Source: Marivirga arenosa (GTDB lineage Bacteria > Bacteroidota > Bacteroidia > Cytophagales > Cyclobacteriaceae). From it: a stretch of DNA of 64,000 nucleotides. A model generated the notes under the pieces. That model ran no database searches. It worked only from the letters and a program-made list of their open reading frames with translations, and was not told where the DNA came from. Positions 25,746 through 35,561 of this stretch are shown one piece after another (positions within the stretch are counted from its first letter, which is position 1; each line of letters opens with the position of its first letter). Position numbers and translations under genes: made by a program. The stretch spans positions 1,116,001 through 1,180,000 of the forward strand of contig NZ_CP129968.2 in the NCBI RefSeq assembly GCF_030503875.2, given 5' to 3'.

Positions 25746-27278
25746 ATGAAGAAGAAAAATTTATTTTTAAAACCAACAAGTGGCTTGCTAGCCTTATTAA
25801 TGTTAGCGATGTCATCTTTCATGTTCACAGCATGTAATGACGATCCGGAGCCAGAGCCAGAACCAGAAAATTCAATATTGGAGATAGTTTCTGCTAGTCC
25901 AGATCATACACAATTAGCAGCTTATGTAAGTGCCGATGCTGATTTAGCTGCTGCTTTAGGAGGAAATGATCTTACTTTATTTGCACCAGATGATGCAGCT
26001 TTTGAGAAATTAAGAGTAACATTAGGAGTGGATGACCTAAATCAAGTTAATCCTGGAGTTATCGCAACAGTTTTAAGATTTCACGCAGTTGCTTCTGTAG
26101 AGAGAAGAGAGTCATTTACGGAATCTACTTCTTTACCTACACTACAAGGAGAGAATATAACTTTTAATGCAAATGGTAATATTGCGACTGGTGGATCGGA
26201 TACAGACGTTGAATTTGTTGGAGATGAGATTTTAGCTACCAATGGTGTAGTGCATGTTGTTGAAACTATTTTAATTCCACCAACTGTTTTTGCTACGATT
26301 GGTGCAAACTTAGGTAAAGTATCACAAACAGTTTTATTAGGTGCTGACTTCAGTACATTAGCAGCAGCTATTGCGAAAGCAGATGCGTATGCAGCTGGAG
26401 AGGGCTTAACGTTATTATCATCTGTTTTAGCTGGCGATGATCCAATTACGGTTTTTGCACCAGTAAATGCTGTATTCGAAGGTGCGGGTATCACTTTGGA
26501 TACTTTCACTGGAGCTGAATGGTATGGAATTATTGCAACTCACGTAGTTTTAGGTGATTTTTCTGCACAGGCATTAGGAGCTGGTTTACAGCAAGGTACT
26601 AATACTTATGCTACGGCAGCAGGATCTAATATTCAAATAGCACCTACTGTTTTTCAGGAAACTGAAACTTTAGCTGCGGGCGGAGCACCAGTTGTATCTG
26701 CTGATATTGAATCAGATAACGGTAGAGTACATGCTGTTGCTGGTGTAGTTTCAAGTGTTAATACTTATACTACTGTTTTATTAGGTGCTCAAGGAAACTC
26801 TAATGAGGGTTTTTATAATGCATTCAGTAATGTTAGGTATACTTACGCAGAAGCAAGAGACGCTTCAGGAACTAGTGGTTCTCCTGTTGATTTCGCTCAT
26901 TATGTTGGTTCTAATGATGGAGTAACTTTAGCTTCTATTGATGATGGAGGACTTAATACAGTTTATACAGCTGTTGGTTTACCAATTTCAAGCATTTTTG
27001 GAACAAGAAACTCTACTAAATTCAGAGTTACTGATTTATCTCCTGCGCAATTTGGCGGTATTTTATTAAATAGTCAATTAGAGGCTGCAGCTAGTTCTGA
27101 GAATAATACTAACTCTTCTGCAACTAACTTATCTGAAGGGAGTGTAGTTGCATTCACTTTAGATGCAGACAGAGGTGGATACTCAGGTTTAGTTAGAGTA
27201 GTTGAAATTGATGAGGGAGATGGACTTGGTAACGGAACAATTACTATTGAGGTAAAAGTTCAAGTTGAAGGAAATTAA
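25746..27278 (+). CDS. Fasciclin (FAS1) domain lipoprotein, likely surface-exposed
   Basis: 510 aa from ATG 25746; the frame is open to 25698, but this ATG places a standard lipoprotein signal (LLALLMLAMSSFMFTAC) at the N-terminus. The lipobox Cys is C30. It is followed by an acidic NDDPEPEPEPE tract, which in Bacteroidota favours export to the outer leaflet. Two FAS1 domains follow (about 44-178 and 185-320), with DLTLFAPDDAAFEKL and DPITVFAPVNAVFEG as their core strands. The last 190 residues form a different, unidentified domain. FAS1 proteins mediate adhesion. It ends at a clear terminator. Confidence 0.88.
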   Translation: MKKKNLFLKPTSGLLALLMLAMSSFMFTACNDDPEPEPEPENSILEIVSASPDHTQLAAYVSADADLAAALGGNDLTLFAPDDAAFEKLRVTLGVDDLNQVNPGVIATVLRFHAVASVERRESFTESTSLPTLQGENITFNANGNIATGGSDTDVEFVGDEILATNGVVHVVETILIPPTVFATIGANLGKVSQTVLLGADFSTLAAAIAKADAYAAGEGLTLLSSVLAGDDPITVFAPVNAVFEGAGITLDTFTGAEWYGIIATHVVLGDFSAQALGAGLQQGTNTYATAAGSNIQIAPTVFQETETLAAGGAPVVSADIESDNGRVHAVAGVVSSVNTYTTVLLGAQGNSNEGFYNAFSNVRYTYAEARDASGTSGSPVDFAHYVGSNDGVTLASIDDGGLNTVYTAVGLPISSIFGTRNSTKFRVTDLSPAQFGGILLNSQLEAAASSENNTNSSATNLSEGSVVAFTLDADRGGYSGLVRVVEIDEGDGLGNGTITIEVKVQVEGN

Positions 27279-27297
27279 TAAATAGAGGTTAATTATT

Positions 27298-27330
27298 TTA
27301 AAAGGTCACCATTTGGTGGCCTTTTTTTAT
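27298..27330 (+). terminator. Intrinsic terminator after the fasciclin gene
   Basis: AAGGTCACC-ATTT-GGTGGCCTT (one G-T wobble) followed by TTTTTT, 20 bases after the stop. Confidence 0.85.
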
Positions 27331-27610
27331 GTTCAACATTTTAGGATTCCAAGTTTTTAGATTCAAATATATACTGATTTAAAAAGCTTGATTGAAATGA
27401 ATTAGAGCACTAAGTCTGATAAGCCTATTACATTAATAATTATTCTTTATTTATCTCTAATTAGAAAATTAACCGTAGTGGAGTGATATTTCATATTGAA
27501 GAGGGGCAATTTATTGGAATATTTAAATCCCTAAAGGGTAAGCCTTTTTATAGAATATATTGTATTTATAAGTACTATGGTATGGTGTTAATAGATTAGA
27601 AATATTAGCA
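27331..27610. other. AT-rich spacer with no gene seen
   Basis: Between the two convergent terminators. Neither strand has a convincing reading frame, tandem repeat or recognisable RNA here. Confidence 0.6.
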
Positions 27611-27644
27611 ATAAAAAAGGGTGACTGTGTTAGCAGTCACCCTT
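27611..27644 (-). terminator. Intrinsic terminator of the TonB receptor gene
   Basis: On the minus strand a perfect 11-bp stem (AAGGGTGACTG / CAGTCACCCTT, six-base loop) is followed by TTTTTTAT. It lies 21 bases past the stop at 27666. Confidence 0.87.
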
Positions 27645-27665
27645 ACTCTATTAAGATTACTAATA

Positions 27666-30632
27666 TTAATTCATCAACTGATCGAATGTAATGGATACAT
27701 AATAAATCCCACCAATACTTGGAGCTCCAAAGCTTTGTTGGTAATACTGATTTAATAAGTTAGAGCCACCCACTTTTAACATCATCTTAGATGGTAATTT
27801 AAATGATACTTGTGCATCAGCTGTACCAAAAGCTGGGATTATACCATCTCCAAATGATGACTCCCAGAAGAATTCTGATTGCCATCTGTACACCACATTA
27901 AAACCAATTTTATCAGTCAGCTTTCTGTTACCGAATTTAATGTTGAATTTGTGTTCTGGGGTATTGAATCCAAAAACAAAGTCATCACTAGCGTTCTGTG
28001 TGTTTAACTTATTATAGTTATAGTTAAAACCAATACTATATTTTTTTGGTAAGCTATAATTAACTTCACCAGCAAAGCCATAAGCACTTATTTGCTCATC
28101 AGCATTCGTATATACCTGGAAAGTGTTATCTGCAGTACCGTTTAATAAAGTTAATGGATTTACACTACCATCAGGATTTAAACCCGCTCTTCTCATTCTT
28201 TGTTGAACAATAAAGTTGTTATAGTTATTATAATATCCTACAAAATCTAACATCAATTTATTGTCTACAACACTTTTATAGCCTACTTCAAATGATTGTA
28301 CTTGTTCAGGAGCAACAGGATCAAAATCTTCGATCGCTACCAATTGTTGTGCTGCATTAGGAATAAAATTAGCATCTGCCCTTTGTTCAGGAGTAGCAGC
28401 AAAAACATCAGCTGCAAATCCGTTTACAGATTCAATTGTGTAAATATTAGGATTGGTGCCAATTCCATACTCTTCTAAGTTTCCTGGTAAGCCTCCCAAA
28501 AGTCTACTTGATATAATATCTAAGTTAATAAATTGTCCTTGAGTGGTAGGGTTTCTAAATCCCGTCTGGAAAGATGCTCTAAGGTTGTGAGTCTTGCTGA
28601 AAGTTAAAACACTGGATAATCTAGGGCTGAATACTGCATTAAAGTTTTCATTTTTATCACCACGAATGGATCCGATAAGCTTTAATTTATCATCTAACAA
28701 CCTTTTTGATGCTTGAACAAATCCCCCAAATTCGTTTATGGTTATCGGATTTTCAGGGCTATCTGGGAATATGGTTCCATTTGATCTTAAATCAAACTGT
28801 CTGAAGCTACCGCCAACCAAAATATCTACAAATTCAATTTGATCACTAAAGTCATATTGCGCTTCAGCATGATACATACGTGACTGGTCATTGAATTTCG
28901 GTCCATTTGGCACCGTCCCATCTGCTGCCTCTTCTAATATGTTTTGCCCCTCTTCAGAATCAAAATCTACATCAAAAAACGCTTCAGTAGTAGTTCTTGC
29001 ATAACTAAACGCATCTTGTTGCATTTGTGTACTGACATCTGACACTGAATTAACATTAGGGTCAATTCCTTGAGCATCTAAATAGGCTAAATAATTGTAT
29101 GCGTATGTACCAAGCCATCCTGATACATCTTGAGTAAATACACCTACAGGACTATTGCCAACACTTAAATCTAAAACCCTTTTGGCGTAAAATTCAGTAA
29201 TATAGGAATCTCCTGAATTTTCTAAAGTAGCGTAACCTCTAACAAACCAATTTGTCCCTTCAAACTGTAATCTATGTTGTTGAATACCGAAATTTTTCAA
29301 ACTGTATCTTTGTGCCCCAGTATAAATACTTGTACCAAAGCCTGCATTCCACAAATAACTTGCTTCAATATTATCAGTAAGTCTATAATACAATCCTACA
29401 TTACCTTTAATATTTTCTGCACCATAATCAATTAATTGATGCTCTTGGAAAGGTGATGCAGATACTAATTGATTAGGTAAAAATCCATTTTGTACAAATT
29501 GATTGGTGGGTACTCCTTTTCTGATAAGATTATCTCTTTGAATTTGAGAGTTATTACTTAATTGTCCTGCTAAAGTAGCCCAGTCGCTTGATAAAGATAA
29601 AATGGCTAAGTTCACTGCGGCTTCATCTCCCATCAAATTAGGAGCATCTTTTCCTGGATTGAATGAAATGCCATCTGGTTGCAGTGCGCTATTTCTGTCT
29701 GAATTGTAATCAGTTGCATACCAGTCTTCAGCGCGCATGTAGCTTCCGTTAACCTTAAAAGCGAAACGATCATTGAATAATGATTTTGCATATCGAAATG
29801 ATGCTTCATACATGGGTTGAGGCGAGCCTGGTGCTCCTGCCTCAGTATCAGCTCCTACATGATTTACTCCTGATTTAGCAAAAAAGCTAAATCCTTGGTA
29901 TTCGAAAGCAGATTTACTAGTTACTCTCATAATACCATTAAAAGCATTTGGTCCATATAAAGCTGATTGTGCACCAGGTATGAATTCTACACTTTCAACA
30001 TCCAATTCTGATGGCCCATTTAAGTTACCAATTGGAAAGTTTAAGGCGGGAGCTTGTGTATCCATTCCATCAGTTAACTGTACAAAACGAGTATTACCGG
30101 TAGAGTTAAAACCTCTGGCATTTACAATTTGAAAGTTGATACTACTTTGAGTTACATCAACACCTTTTAAGTATCCTATTGATTTATAATAATTGTCTGC
30201 GGGGGTTTGTTGAATTGCTAAAACATCCATTTTCTCTATGGAAACGGGTGATTGCAATATGCTTTCTTCTACTCTGGATGCTGAAACTACTACTTCCTGC
30301 CCCATCAGAAGTTCTTCCTTTAAACTTATTTTTATATCTGTACTGCTATTGTTTTCATCAATCGTATATTCTTGGGTTTGGTAACCAACCATACTAAATT
30401 GAAGTGTAATAGGAGTGGCTAGGCTAACAGAGAAATCAAAATTTCCATCGAAATCTGTTGTAGTACCTAAAACCTTACCTTTAATTACCACATTAACTCC
30501 AATAAGTGGAACCTTGGTTTCATCGTCAATAATTTTCCCTGTAATTCGTGTGTTTTGTGCATTACTTTGCCATATAATCCCTATTGATAGGCAAAATAAT
30601 AGAGTGATTTTTTTCAGTAAATTCATTTCCAT
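27666..30632 (-). CDS. TonB-dependent receptor with CarboxypepD_reg-like N-terminus
   Basis: Outer-membrane active-transport receptor, 988 aa from the ATG ending at 30632 (a second ATG lies two codons on; the frame is open to 30701, but those residues hide the signal peptide). Order: signal peptide (KKITLLFCLSIGIIWQSNAQ), a carboxypeptidase-regulatory-like beta domain (ITGKIIDDETKVPLIGVNVVIKG...), a plug (VVVSASRVEESILQSPVSIEKM... and FIPGAQSALYGPNAFNGIM), then a 22-strand barrel rich in aromatic pairs. No SusD partner lies nearby, so the ligand is unknown and a sugar is not indicated. It is transcribed alone from a promoter-like site at 30666. Confidence 0.92.
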   Translation of the reverse strand: MEMNLLKKITLLFCLSIGIIWQSNAQNTRITGKIIDDETKVPLIGVNVVIKGKVLGTTTDFDGNFDFSVSLATPITLQFSMVGYQTQEYTIDENNSSTDIKISLKEELLMGQEVVVSASRVEESILQSPVSIEKMDVLAIQQTPADNYYKSIGYLKGVDVTQSSINFQIVNARGFNSTGNTRFVQLTDGMDTQAPALNFPIGNLNGPSELDVESVEFIPGAQSALYGPNAFNGIMRVTSKSAFEYQGFSFFAKSGVNHVGADTEAGAPGSPQPMYEASFRYAKSLFNDRFAFKVNGSYMRAEDWYATDYNSDRNSALQPDGISFNPGKDAPNLMGDEAAVNLAILSLSSDWATLAGQLSNNSQIQRDNLIRKGVPTNQFVQNGFLPNQLVSASPFQEHQLIDYGAENIKGNVGLYYRLTDNIEASYLWNAGFGTSIYTGAQRYSLKNFGIQQHRLQFEGTNWFVRGYATLENSGDSYITEFYAKRVLDLSVGNSPVGVFTQDVSGWLGTYAYNYLAYLDAQGIDPNVNSVSDVSTQMQQDAFSYARTTTEAFFDVDFDSEEGQNILEEAADGTVPNGPKFNDQSRMYHAEAQYDFSDQIEFVDILVGGSFRQFDLRSNGTIFPDSPENPITINEFGGFVQASKRLLDDKLKLIGSIRGDKNENFNAVFSPRLSSVLTFSKTHNLRASFQTGFRNPTTQGQFINLDIISSRLLGGLPGNLEEYGIGTNPNIYTIESVNGFAADVFAATPEQRADANFIPNAAQQLVAIEDFDPVAPEQVQSFEVGYKSVVDNKLMLDFVGYYNNYNNFIVQQRMRRAGLNPDGSVNPLTLLNGTADNTFQVYTNADEQISAYGFAGEVNYSLPKKYSIGFNYNYNKLNTQNASDDFVFGFNTPEHKFNIKFGNRKLTDKIGFNVVYRWQSEFFWESSFGDGIIPAFGTADAQVSFKLPSKMMLKVGGSNLLNQYYQQSFGAPSIGGIYYVSITFDQLMN

Positions 30633-30665
30633 AGTAAAATATTTAAAATCATGTATCAAATTAAT

Positions 30666-30695
30666 CAAAAATAATGGTTGATTAAGCTGTACAAC
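30666..30695 (-). promoter_or_regulatory. Promoter of the TonB receptor gene
   Basis: Minus strand: GTTG, 18 bases, TATTTTTG (exact TAnnTTTG). The -7 box lies 33 bases upstream of the chosen ATG. Confidence 0.5.
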
Positions 30696-30836
30696 CGACA
30701 ATTTTAAGTAAATTAATACAATTTATCCTTATAATTTAGAATAATCTTTTGGAATATCTTTTTTTAGAGATTGAGACCTTAATTATTACATTAAAGTATT
30801 GGTTCATTTCATCTATTACACTAATTTGGCTGTTCT

Positions 30837-32786
30837 ATGAGTTTTACAAATCCCAATGCTTTTTGGCTGTTTTTTTTGGTTTTAATACCTGTTCTGATTC
30901 ATTTATTTCAATTCAGAAGATATAAAACTTTAAAATTCAGTAATCTATATTTTCTTAATGCAGTTCATGAAGAGGAGAAGAAAAGTAGAAAGCTCAAACA
31001 TATTCTTATTTTAATTTCCAGAATACTGTTGATTATTTTTCTTACTTTCAGTCTCGCTAAACCTTTTTGGAAAAATGAAGCTACTAATTCTGAGTTAAAT
31101 CTGATTTTAGTGGATGATACACCATCAAATTTAAGTTTTACTGAAGGTAAATCGAATTCAATTTTTGATGAAAATATAGGCTATGTTAATAGATTATATG
31201 AGCGATATCCACAAAGTTTAAAAGCGATTAACATAAATGGTGAGTTAATTTCTGCCTATTCAAATTCAAATATTTTAAATTCAAAAAGCTCTATTGATAT
31301 AAAATCTGCCTTAAGTGAATATAAGGATGCTAAAAAGCTATTAATTCTCAGTGATTATCAAGAGAATCTTATTTCGGAAAATATTAACTATTTTAAGGAT
31401 ACTACTAAGGCTTTTATTTTCATGCCACCCTACCTTGAAAAGCCAACCAATGCATTTATTGATTCAGTTTGGATTGATCAAAATGCTGAAGAAACGGCAA
31501 GCCTAAATATTAGGATTTCATTATTTGGGAATGGACTAGATGTGAATTTATCGCTTTTGAATAATGATCAATTAGAAGGTACTCAACAAATCAGCTTGGA
31601 AGATAATGCTTCTTCAGTAATAAATTTTCCTTTGAAGCGATTTGCGGAAACAAAGGTTAGAGAATATGAAATTAAGCTAGAAGGTGATGAAATTGAATTT
31701 GATAATCAATTTTATTTTTCTGTTATAAATCAAGAGAAATTAAACGTTTTGTCATTAAGCGCTACTGAGCCTAATACATTAATCACTACTCTCTTTGAGA
31801 ATGAAGATCTTTTTAATCTAGAAAAGGAATCATTAATTAATTTCTCTTATCAAAATTTAGAAAATTATGATTTGGTATTACTTGAAGTTGGAAATCAACT
31901 CAGCAGTTTTGCTTCTTCAGCCTTAAAAAGCTATGCTGCAGAAGGAAAAAACTTGGTAATAATACCTAATTCAAATTTTGATCAATTTAATTTTTTGGAA
32001 GAGTTAGGCTTTTCCAATATCAGCCTTATTAAGGATAGTAATGAAAATTCAATTCGACTTTCTGTTCCTGATATACAAAATCCATTTTATACAAATATAT
32101 TCAGTTCATTGGATGGCAATATTAGTATGCCTGAATCAAGACTATTTATGAGATGGACATCAGGAAGAAATCTACTCTCATTTGTTAATACTTATCCTTT
32201 TTTATCCGTAGTAGGGATTCAAGATAATATTTATGCTTTTTCTAGTCCACTGAAAGAGGATTTTACGAATTTCACCAGACATGGCATCTTTTTACCTGTC
32301 TTTTATAAGATTGCTTTTTCGGGAAATAATGAAAATCAAGTGCAGTACAGTTATTTAAATGATGATTTGATCCAGCTAAATACTTCTAATTTGTCATCAT
32401 CTGATATTTTTAAATTGAAGCAGCTGAACCAAGAGTTAGTTCCAGATCAGCGAGTGAGTACCAATCAATTGCAATTGATTTTACCTACTGATGATATTAA
32501 CAATGGTTTTTATGAAATCATCAATACTAAAACTGAGGAAGTATTAGGACCTTTAGCATTAAATTACCCGAAAGCAGAAAGTGAAAATAGTTATTATACC
32601 ACTTCTAAATTAAAGGAGTTATTTCAAGGTCAAAGTAATGTTGAAATCATAGAAAGTTATGATTTTTCTTCAATTGATGAATATATTGCTGAAACCAAGG
32701 AAGGATTTCCTTTGTGGAAATACTTCTTAGTATTAGCTTTGCTAAGTTTATTAGCTGAAGTTTTAATCATACGCTTTCTAAAATAG
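30837..32786 (+). CDS. BatA-domain (aerotolerance regulator N-terminal) membrane protein
   Basis: 649 aa. The first 80 residues form the PF07584 module: FTNPNAFWLFFLVLIPVLIHLFQFRRYKTLKFSNLYFL, then a second membrane segment (ILILISRILLIIFLTFSLAKPF). A large periplasmic-facing region follows. It lacks a recognisable MIDAS (DxSxS), so it is not a standard BatA. The C-terminus ends with a further membrane segment (YFLVLALLSLLAEVLIIRFLK). It is the first gene of a tight five-gene operon, with two bases before the next ATG. Function unknown, possibly envelope-related. Confidence 0.78.
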   Translation: MSFTNPNAFWLFFLVLIPVLIHLFQFRRYKTLKFSNLYFLNAVHEEEKKSRKLKHILILISRILLIIFLTFSLAKPFWKNEATNSELNLILVDDTPSNLSFTEGKSNSIFDENIGYVNRLYERYPQSLKAININGELISAYSNSNILNSKSSIDIKSALSEYKDAKKLLILSDYQENLISENINYFKDTTKAFIFMPPYLEKPTNAFIDSVWIDQNAEETASLNIRISLFGNGLDVNLSLLNNDQLEGTQQISLEDNASSVINFPLKRFAETKVREYEIKLEGDEIEFDNQFYFSVINQEKLNVLSLSATEPNTLITTLFENEDLFNLEKESLINFSYQNLENYDLVLLEVGNQLSSFASSALKSYAAEGKNLVIIPNSNFDQFNFLEELGFSNISLIKDSNENSIRLSVPDIQNPFYTNIFSSLDGNISMPESRLFMRWTSGRNLLSFVNTYPFLSVVGIQDNIYAFSSPLKEDFTNFTRHGIFLPVFYKIAFSGNNENQVQYSYLNDDLIQLNTSNLSSSDIFKLKQLNQELVPDQRVSTNQLQLILPTDDINNGFYEIINTKTEEVLGPLALNYPKAESENSYYTTSKLKELFQGQSNVEIIESYDFSSIDEYIAETKEGFPLWKYFLVLALLSLLAEVLIIRFLK

Positions 32787-32788
32787 AT

Positions 32789-34072
32789 ATGAGTACCTGC
32801 ATCAAGTCTGTAAAAATTGTAAATCCAAGCTCTGAATGGCATAATCAGACTGTTGATTTACTCATTGAAAATGGTAAGATTCAAGACATTAAACCTTCCT
32901 CTAATTTCAATGCTGAGAAAATTATTGAAGCTAATGAACTAATCGCTTCGCCTTCTTGGGTTGATATGAGAGTTTTTTCTGGTGAACCAGGAGAAGAATA
33001 TCGAGAAGATTTTGATAGCTTAACTCATGTGATTCAATCAGGAGGGTTTGGAGCAGCATTATTAATGCCTAATACCAAACCTGTGATTCAAAATAAGGCA
33101 GATATCAAAACCGTTTTATCTCATAATATAAATCAAACCAGTCAAATTTTACCAACAGCTTCTGTTACGGTTGATTGTAATGGAGAAGATTTGAATGAAA
33201 TGTTAGATGCACATCATGCAGGTGCTCTTGCTTTTACAGATGGTTCTGTACCACTATGGAATAGTGATATACTGGTTAAATCTTTACAGTATTTACAAAA
33301 GTTTGATGGATTGCTAATTACTTTTCCTCAAGATCATAAGCTTTCATTATTCGGGCAGATGAATGAGGGTAAAGTGAGCACTGGATTAGGGTTAAAAGGT
33401 ATTCCGCATTTAGCAGAAGAGATAGTAGTAAAAAGAGATTTGGATCTCTTAGAATATGCAGGTGGTAGACTTCATTTTAGTTGTATAAGTAGTACCAAAA
33501 GTGTTGACTTAATAAGGAAAGCAAAAGAAAAAGGACTGAAAGTAAGTTGTGATGTAAATATTCACCATTTGATATTGGATGATGAAAACCTTGAAGATTT
33601 TGATACTAATTATAAAGTATTACCGCCTTTAAGAACTCAAAAAGATATCGATGCTTTAATTAAAGGAGTAAATGATGGTACTATAGACGTGATTGCTTCT
33701 TCTCATCAGCCATTTGATCAAGACCATAAGAAAATGGAATTTGATTTGGCAGAATTCGGAATTATGGGTTCTCAACTTTTATATCCATTATATCATCACT
33801 ATTTAGCAGACAAAATTACACTTTCTACATTCTTGGACTGTATTGAAAGAAATCCGAAGAAACTTCTAAAATTACCAGAGAATAAAATCGAAATAGGAGC
33901 AATAGCGGATTTAACTATTTTCTCAACAGATGAAAAATGGACATTTGATTCTAAAAGCAATCAATCTAAAAGTGATAATTCTCCTTTTATGAATACTGAA
34001 TTTACTGCAAAAGTTATTGCACTGTTCAATAACAATAATCAATATATTGATTCAAATTATATCAATTCCTAA
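32789..34072 (+). CDS. Dihydroorotase homologue lacking metal ligands (pseudoenzyme)
   Basis: 427 aa, aligned end to end with type I dihydroorotase: 'PSWVDMRVFSGEPGEEYREDF' versus the family's 'PGFIDLHVHLREPGQEHKE', then MPNTKPVI, LGLKGIPHLAEE, YDTNYKVLPPLR-like and AEFGIMGSQ. The metal ligands are replaced: the HxH pair is R61-V-F63, the 'HCED' position reads TFPQDH, the 'HVST' His is gone (HFSCISS), and the 'TDHAPH' Asp is S (ASSHQPF). Catalysis is therefore unlikely. Inactive DHOase-like subunits are known to support aspartate transcarbamoylase; a structural role is possible. It sits in the envelope operon, not with pyr genes. Confidence 0.85.
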   Translation: MSTCIKSVKIVNPSSEWHNQTVDLLIENGKIQDIKPSSNFNAEKIIEANELIASPSWVDMRVFSGEPGEEYREDFDSLTHVIQSGGFGAALLMPNTKPVIQNKADIKTVLSHNINQTSQILPTASVTVDCNGEDLNEMLDAHHAGALAFTDGSVPLWNSDILVKSLQYLQKFDGLLITFPQDHKLSLFGQMNEGKVSTGLGLKGIPHLAEEIVVKRDLDLLEYAGGRLHFSCISSTKSVDLIRKAKEKGLKVSCDVNIHHLILDDENLEDFDTNYKVLPPLRTQKDIDALIKGVNDGTIDVIASSHQPFDQDHKKMEFDLAEFGIMGSQLLYPLYHHYLADKITLSTFLDCIERNPKKLLKLPENKIEIGAIADLTIFSTDEKWTFDSKSNQSKSDNSPFMNTEFTAKVIALFNNNNQYIDSNYINS

Positions 34073-34074
34073 AC

Positions 34075-34599
34075 ATGAATTTATTAATTAAAAGCCCCTT
34101 AAGATTTAGCTTAATAGCAATAGTTTTTGTGGTGCTAATGTTCGTTATTCTAATATTTTTAGATAAAAATCCTGTTGTATACAGCAGTAACATTATATTT
34201 ATTGGACCTCTTTTGGCTATTTTTTTATTTTTTAGCGTAAAGATTTTTAGAGATGCTAATCCAGATGGTTTAAGGTTTTGGCAGGGATTTTCTATTGGTA
34301 TTTTGTATACTTTATTTTTCGCACTCTTCTATTCAATAGTTCTTTGGGCAGATGGTAGTTTGTTTGAGAATAATCATTTTGATGAATATCGTGAAATGAT
34401 ATTGGAGAAGATCATTGCGGGTAAGGATATGTTAGTGGAACAAATGGGAGAAGAGGGATATCAAGAATATTTAAAATCAGCTGAATCATCAAATGCACGA
34501 ATTATTGGCAGCTTAGCTTTCAATAATATTTTAATAGGAGTTTTAGTCACTCCATTAGTGTCATTATTTATGCGAACCTCAGAACCGAAACGATTATGA
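34075..34599 (+). CDS. DUF4199 membrane protein
   Basis: 174 aa with four hydrophobic segments. The first (FSLIAIVFVVLMFVILIFL) and second (IIFIGPLLAIFLFFSVKIFRD) are followed by the DUF4199 hallmark FRDANPDGLRFWQGFSIGILYTLFFALFYSIVLW. The final segment (NNILIGVLVTPLVSLFMR) closes the protein. Function unknown. It lies two bases after the dihydroorotase homologue and overlaps the next gene by four bases, in the same operon with the glycosyltransferases. Confidence 0.85.
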   Translation: MNLLIKSPLRFSLIAIVFVVLMFVILIFLDKNPVVYSSNIIFIGPLLAIFLFFSVKIFRDANPDGLRFWQGFSIGILYTLFFALFYSIVLWADGSLFENNHFDEYREMILEKIIAGKDMLVEQMGEEGYQEYLKSAESSNARIIGSLAFNNILIGVLVTPLVSLFMRTSEPKRL

Positions 34600-35561
34600 A
34601 GTATAGTTTAAGCATAGTAATTCCTGTATTTAATGAAGAAGAATCTATTCCTGAATTGGTGGAATGGATTGAAAGAGTAATGAAAGAACAGCCCTTGCTT
34701 AGCTATGAAGTAATCATGATTGATGATGGTAGCTCTGATAATTCCTGGGAGATAATTCAAGATTTAGCTAAACAAAAGCTTCAAGTAAAAGGCTTAAAAT
34801 TCGCAAGAAATTACGGTAAATCTGCTGCACTTCATACCGGTTTTAAAGCTTCCGAAGGCGAAGTTGTCATTACCATGGATGCCGATATGCAGGACAGCCC
34901 TGATGAAATACCTGCACTTTATCATATCATTCAAAACGATGGTTATGATATTGTTTCAGGCTGGAAGAAGAAAAGACATGATCCTATCAGCAAAACTATC
35001 CCTTCTAAGTTTTTCAATTTTGTGACACGAAAAATATCAGGAATTAAGCTGCATGACTTTAACTGCGGTTTAAAGGCTTATAGAAGTAAGGTGGTTAAAA
35101 ATATTGAAGTATACGGTGAAATGCATCGCTATATACCCGTTATAGCCAAATGGAATGGGTTTAAAAAAATCGGAGAGAAAGTGGTTCAACATCGAGCTAG
35201 AAAGTATGGTGAGACTAAATATGGACTCGAAAGGTTTCTTTACGGCTTTTTAGATTTACTATCCATCACCTTCGTTTCAAAATTTAAAAAGAGCCCAATG
35301 CATTTTTTTGGTGCTTTTGGTACACTTTCATTTATTTTCGGATTCTTTGTGACCCTTTATGTGATTGCCAGAAAGTTTTACGAAATTCATTATAATTTAC
35401 CGGTAAGAGAAATAACGGATCAGCCACTATTCTTTTTATCTCTTGTTGCTTTAATTGTAGGAGTACAATTGTTTTTAGCAGGGTTTATAGGCGAAATGAT
35501 TACCATGAACTCTCCTAAAAAGCTGGATTATATTGTGGATGAAGAAATTGGAATCGGATGA
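34596..35561 (+). CDS. Family 2 glycosyltransferase with C-terminal membrane segments
   Basis: 321 aa, dolichol-phosphate-mannose-synthase/ArnC-like. The GT-A nucleotide-sugar domain starts SIVIPVFNEEESIPELVEWIERV and has EVIMIDDGSSDNSW and the metal-binding MDADMQDSPDEI. The acceptor loop RHDPISKTIPSKFFNFVTRKISGIKLHDFNCGLKAY is typical of polyprenyl-phosphate transferases. Two C-terminal membrane helices (about 235-300) anchor it to the inner membrane. It probably loads a sugar onto undecaprenyl phosphate for lipid or polymer modification. Sugar unknown. Start and stop both overlap the neighbours by four bases. Confidence 0.9.
   Translation: MKYSLSIVIPVFNEEESIPELVEWIERVMKEQPLLSYEVIMIDDGSSDNSWEIIQDLAKQKLQVKGLKFARNYGKSAALHTGFKASEGEVVITMDADMQDSPDEIPALYHIIQNDGYDIVSGWKKKRHDPISKTIPSKFFNFVTRKISGIKLHDFNCGLKAYRSKVVKNIEVYGEMHRYIPVIAKWNGFKKIGEKVVQHRARKYGETKYGLERFLYGFLDLLSITFVSKFKKSPMHFFGAFGTLSFIFGFFVTLYVIARKFYEIHYNLPVREITDQPLFFLSLVALIVGVQLFLAGFIGEMITMNSPKKLDYIVDEEIGIG

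Noticed and set aside
27331..27610. Possible small RNA in the spacer between the fasciclin and TonB genes
   Set aside because: No strong hairpin or promoter box apart from the two flanking terminators.
27666..30632. SusC-type glycan receptor
   Set aside because: No SusD partner or glycan-utilisation genes nearby, so only a general TonB receptor call is supported.
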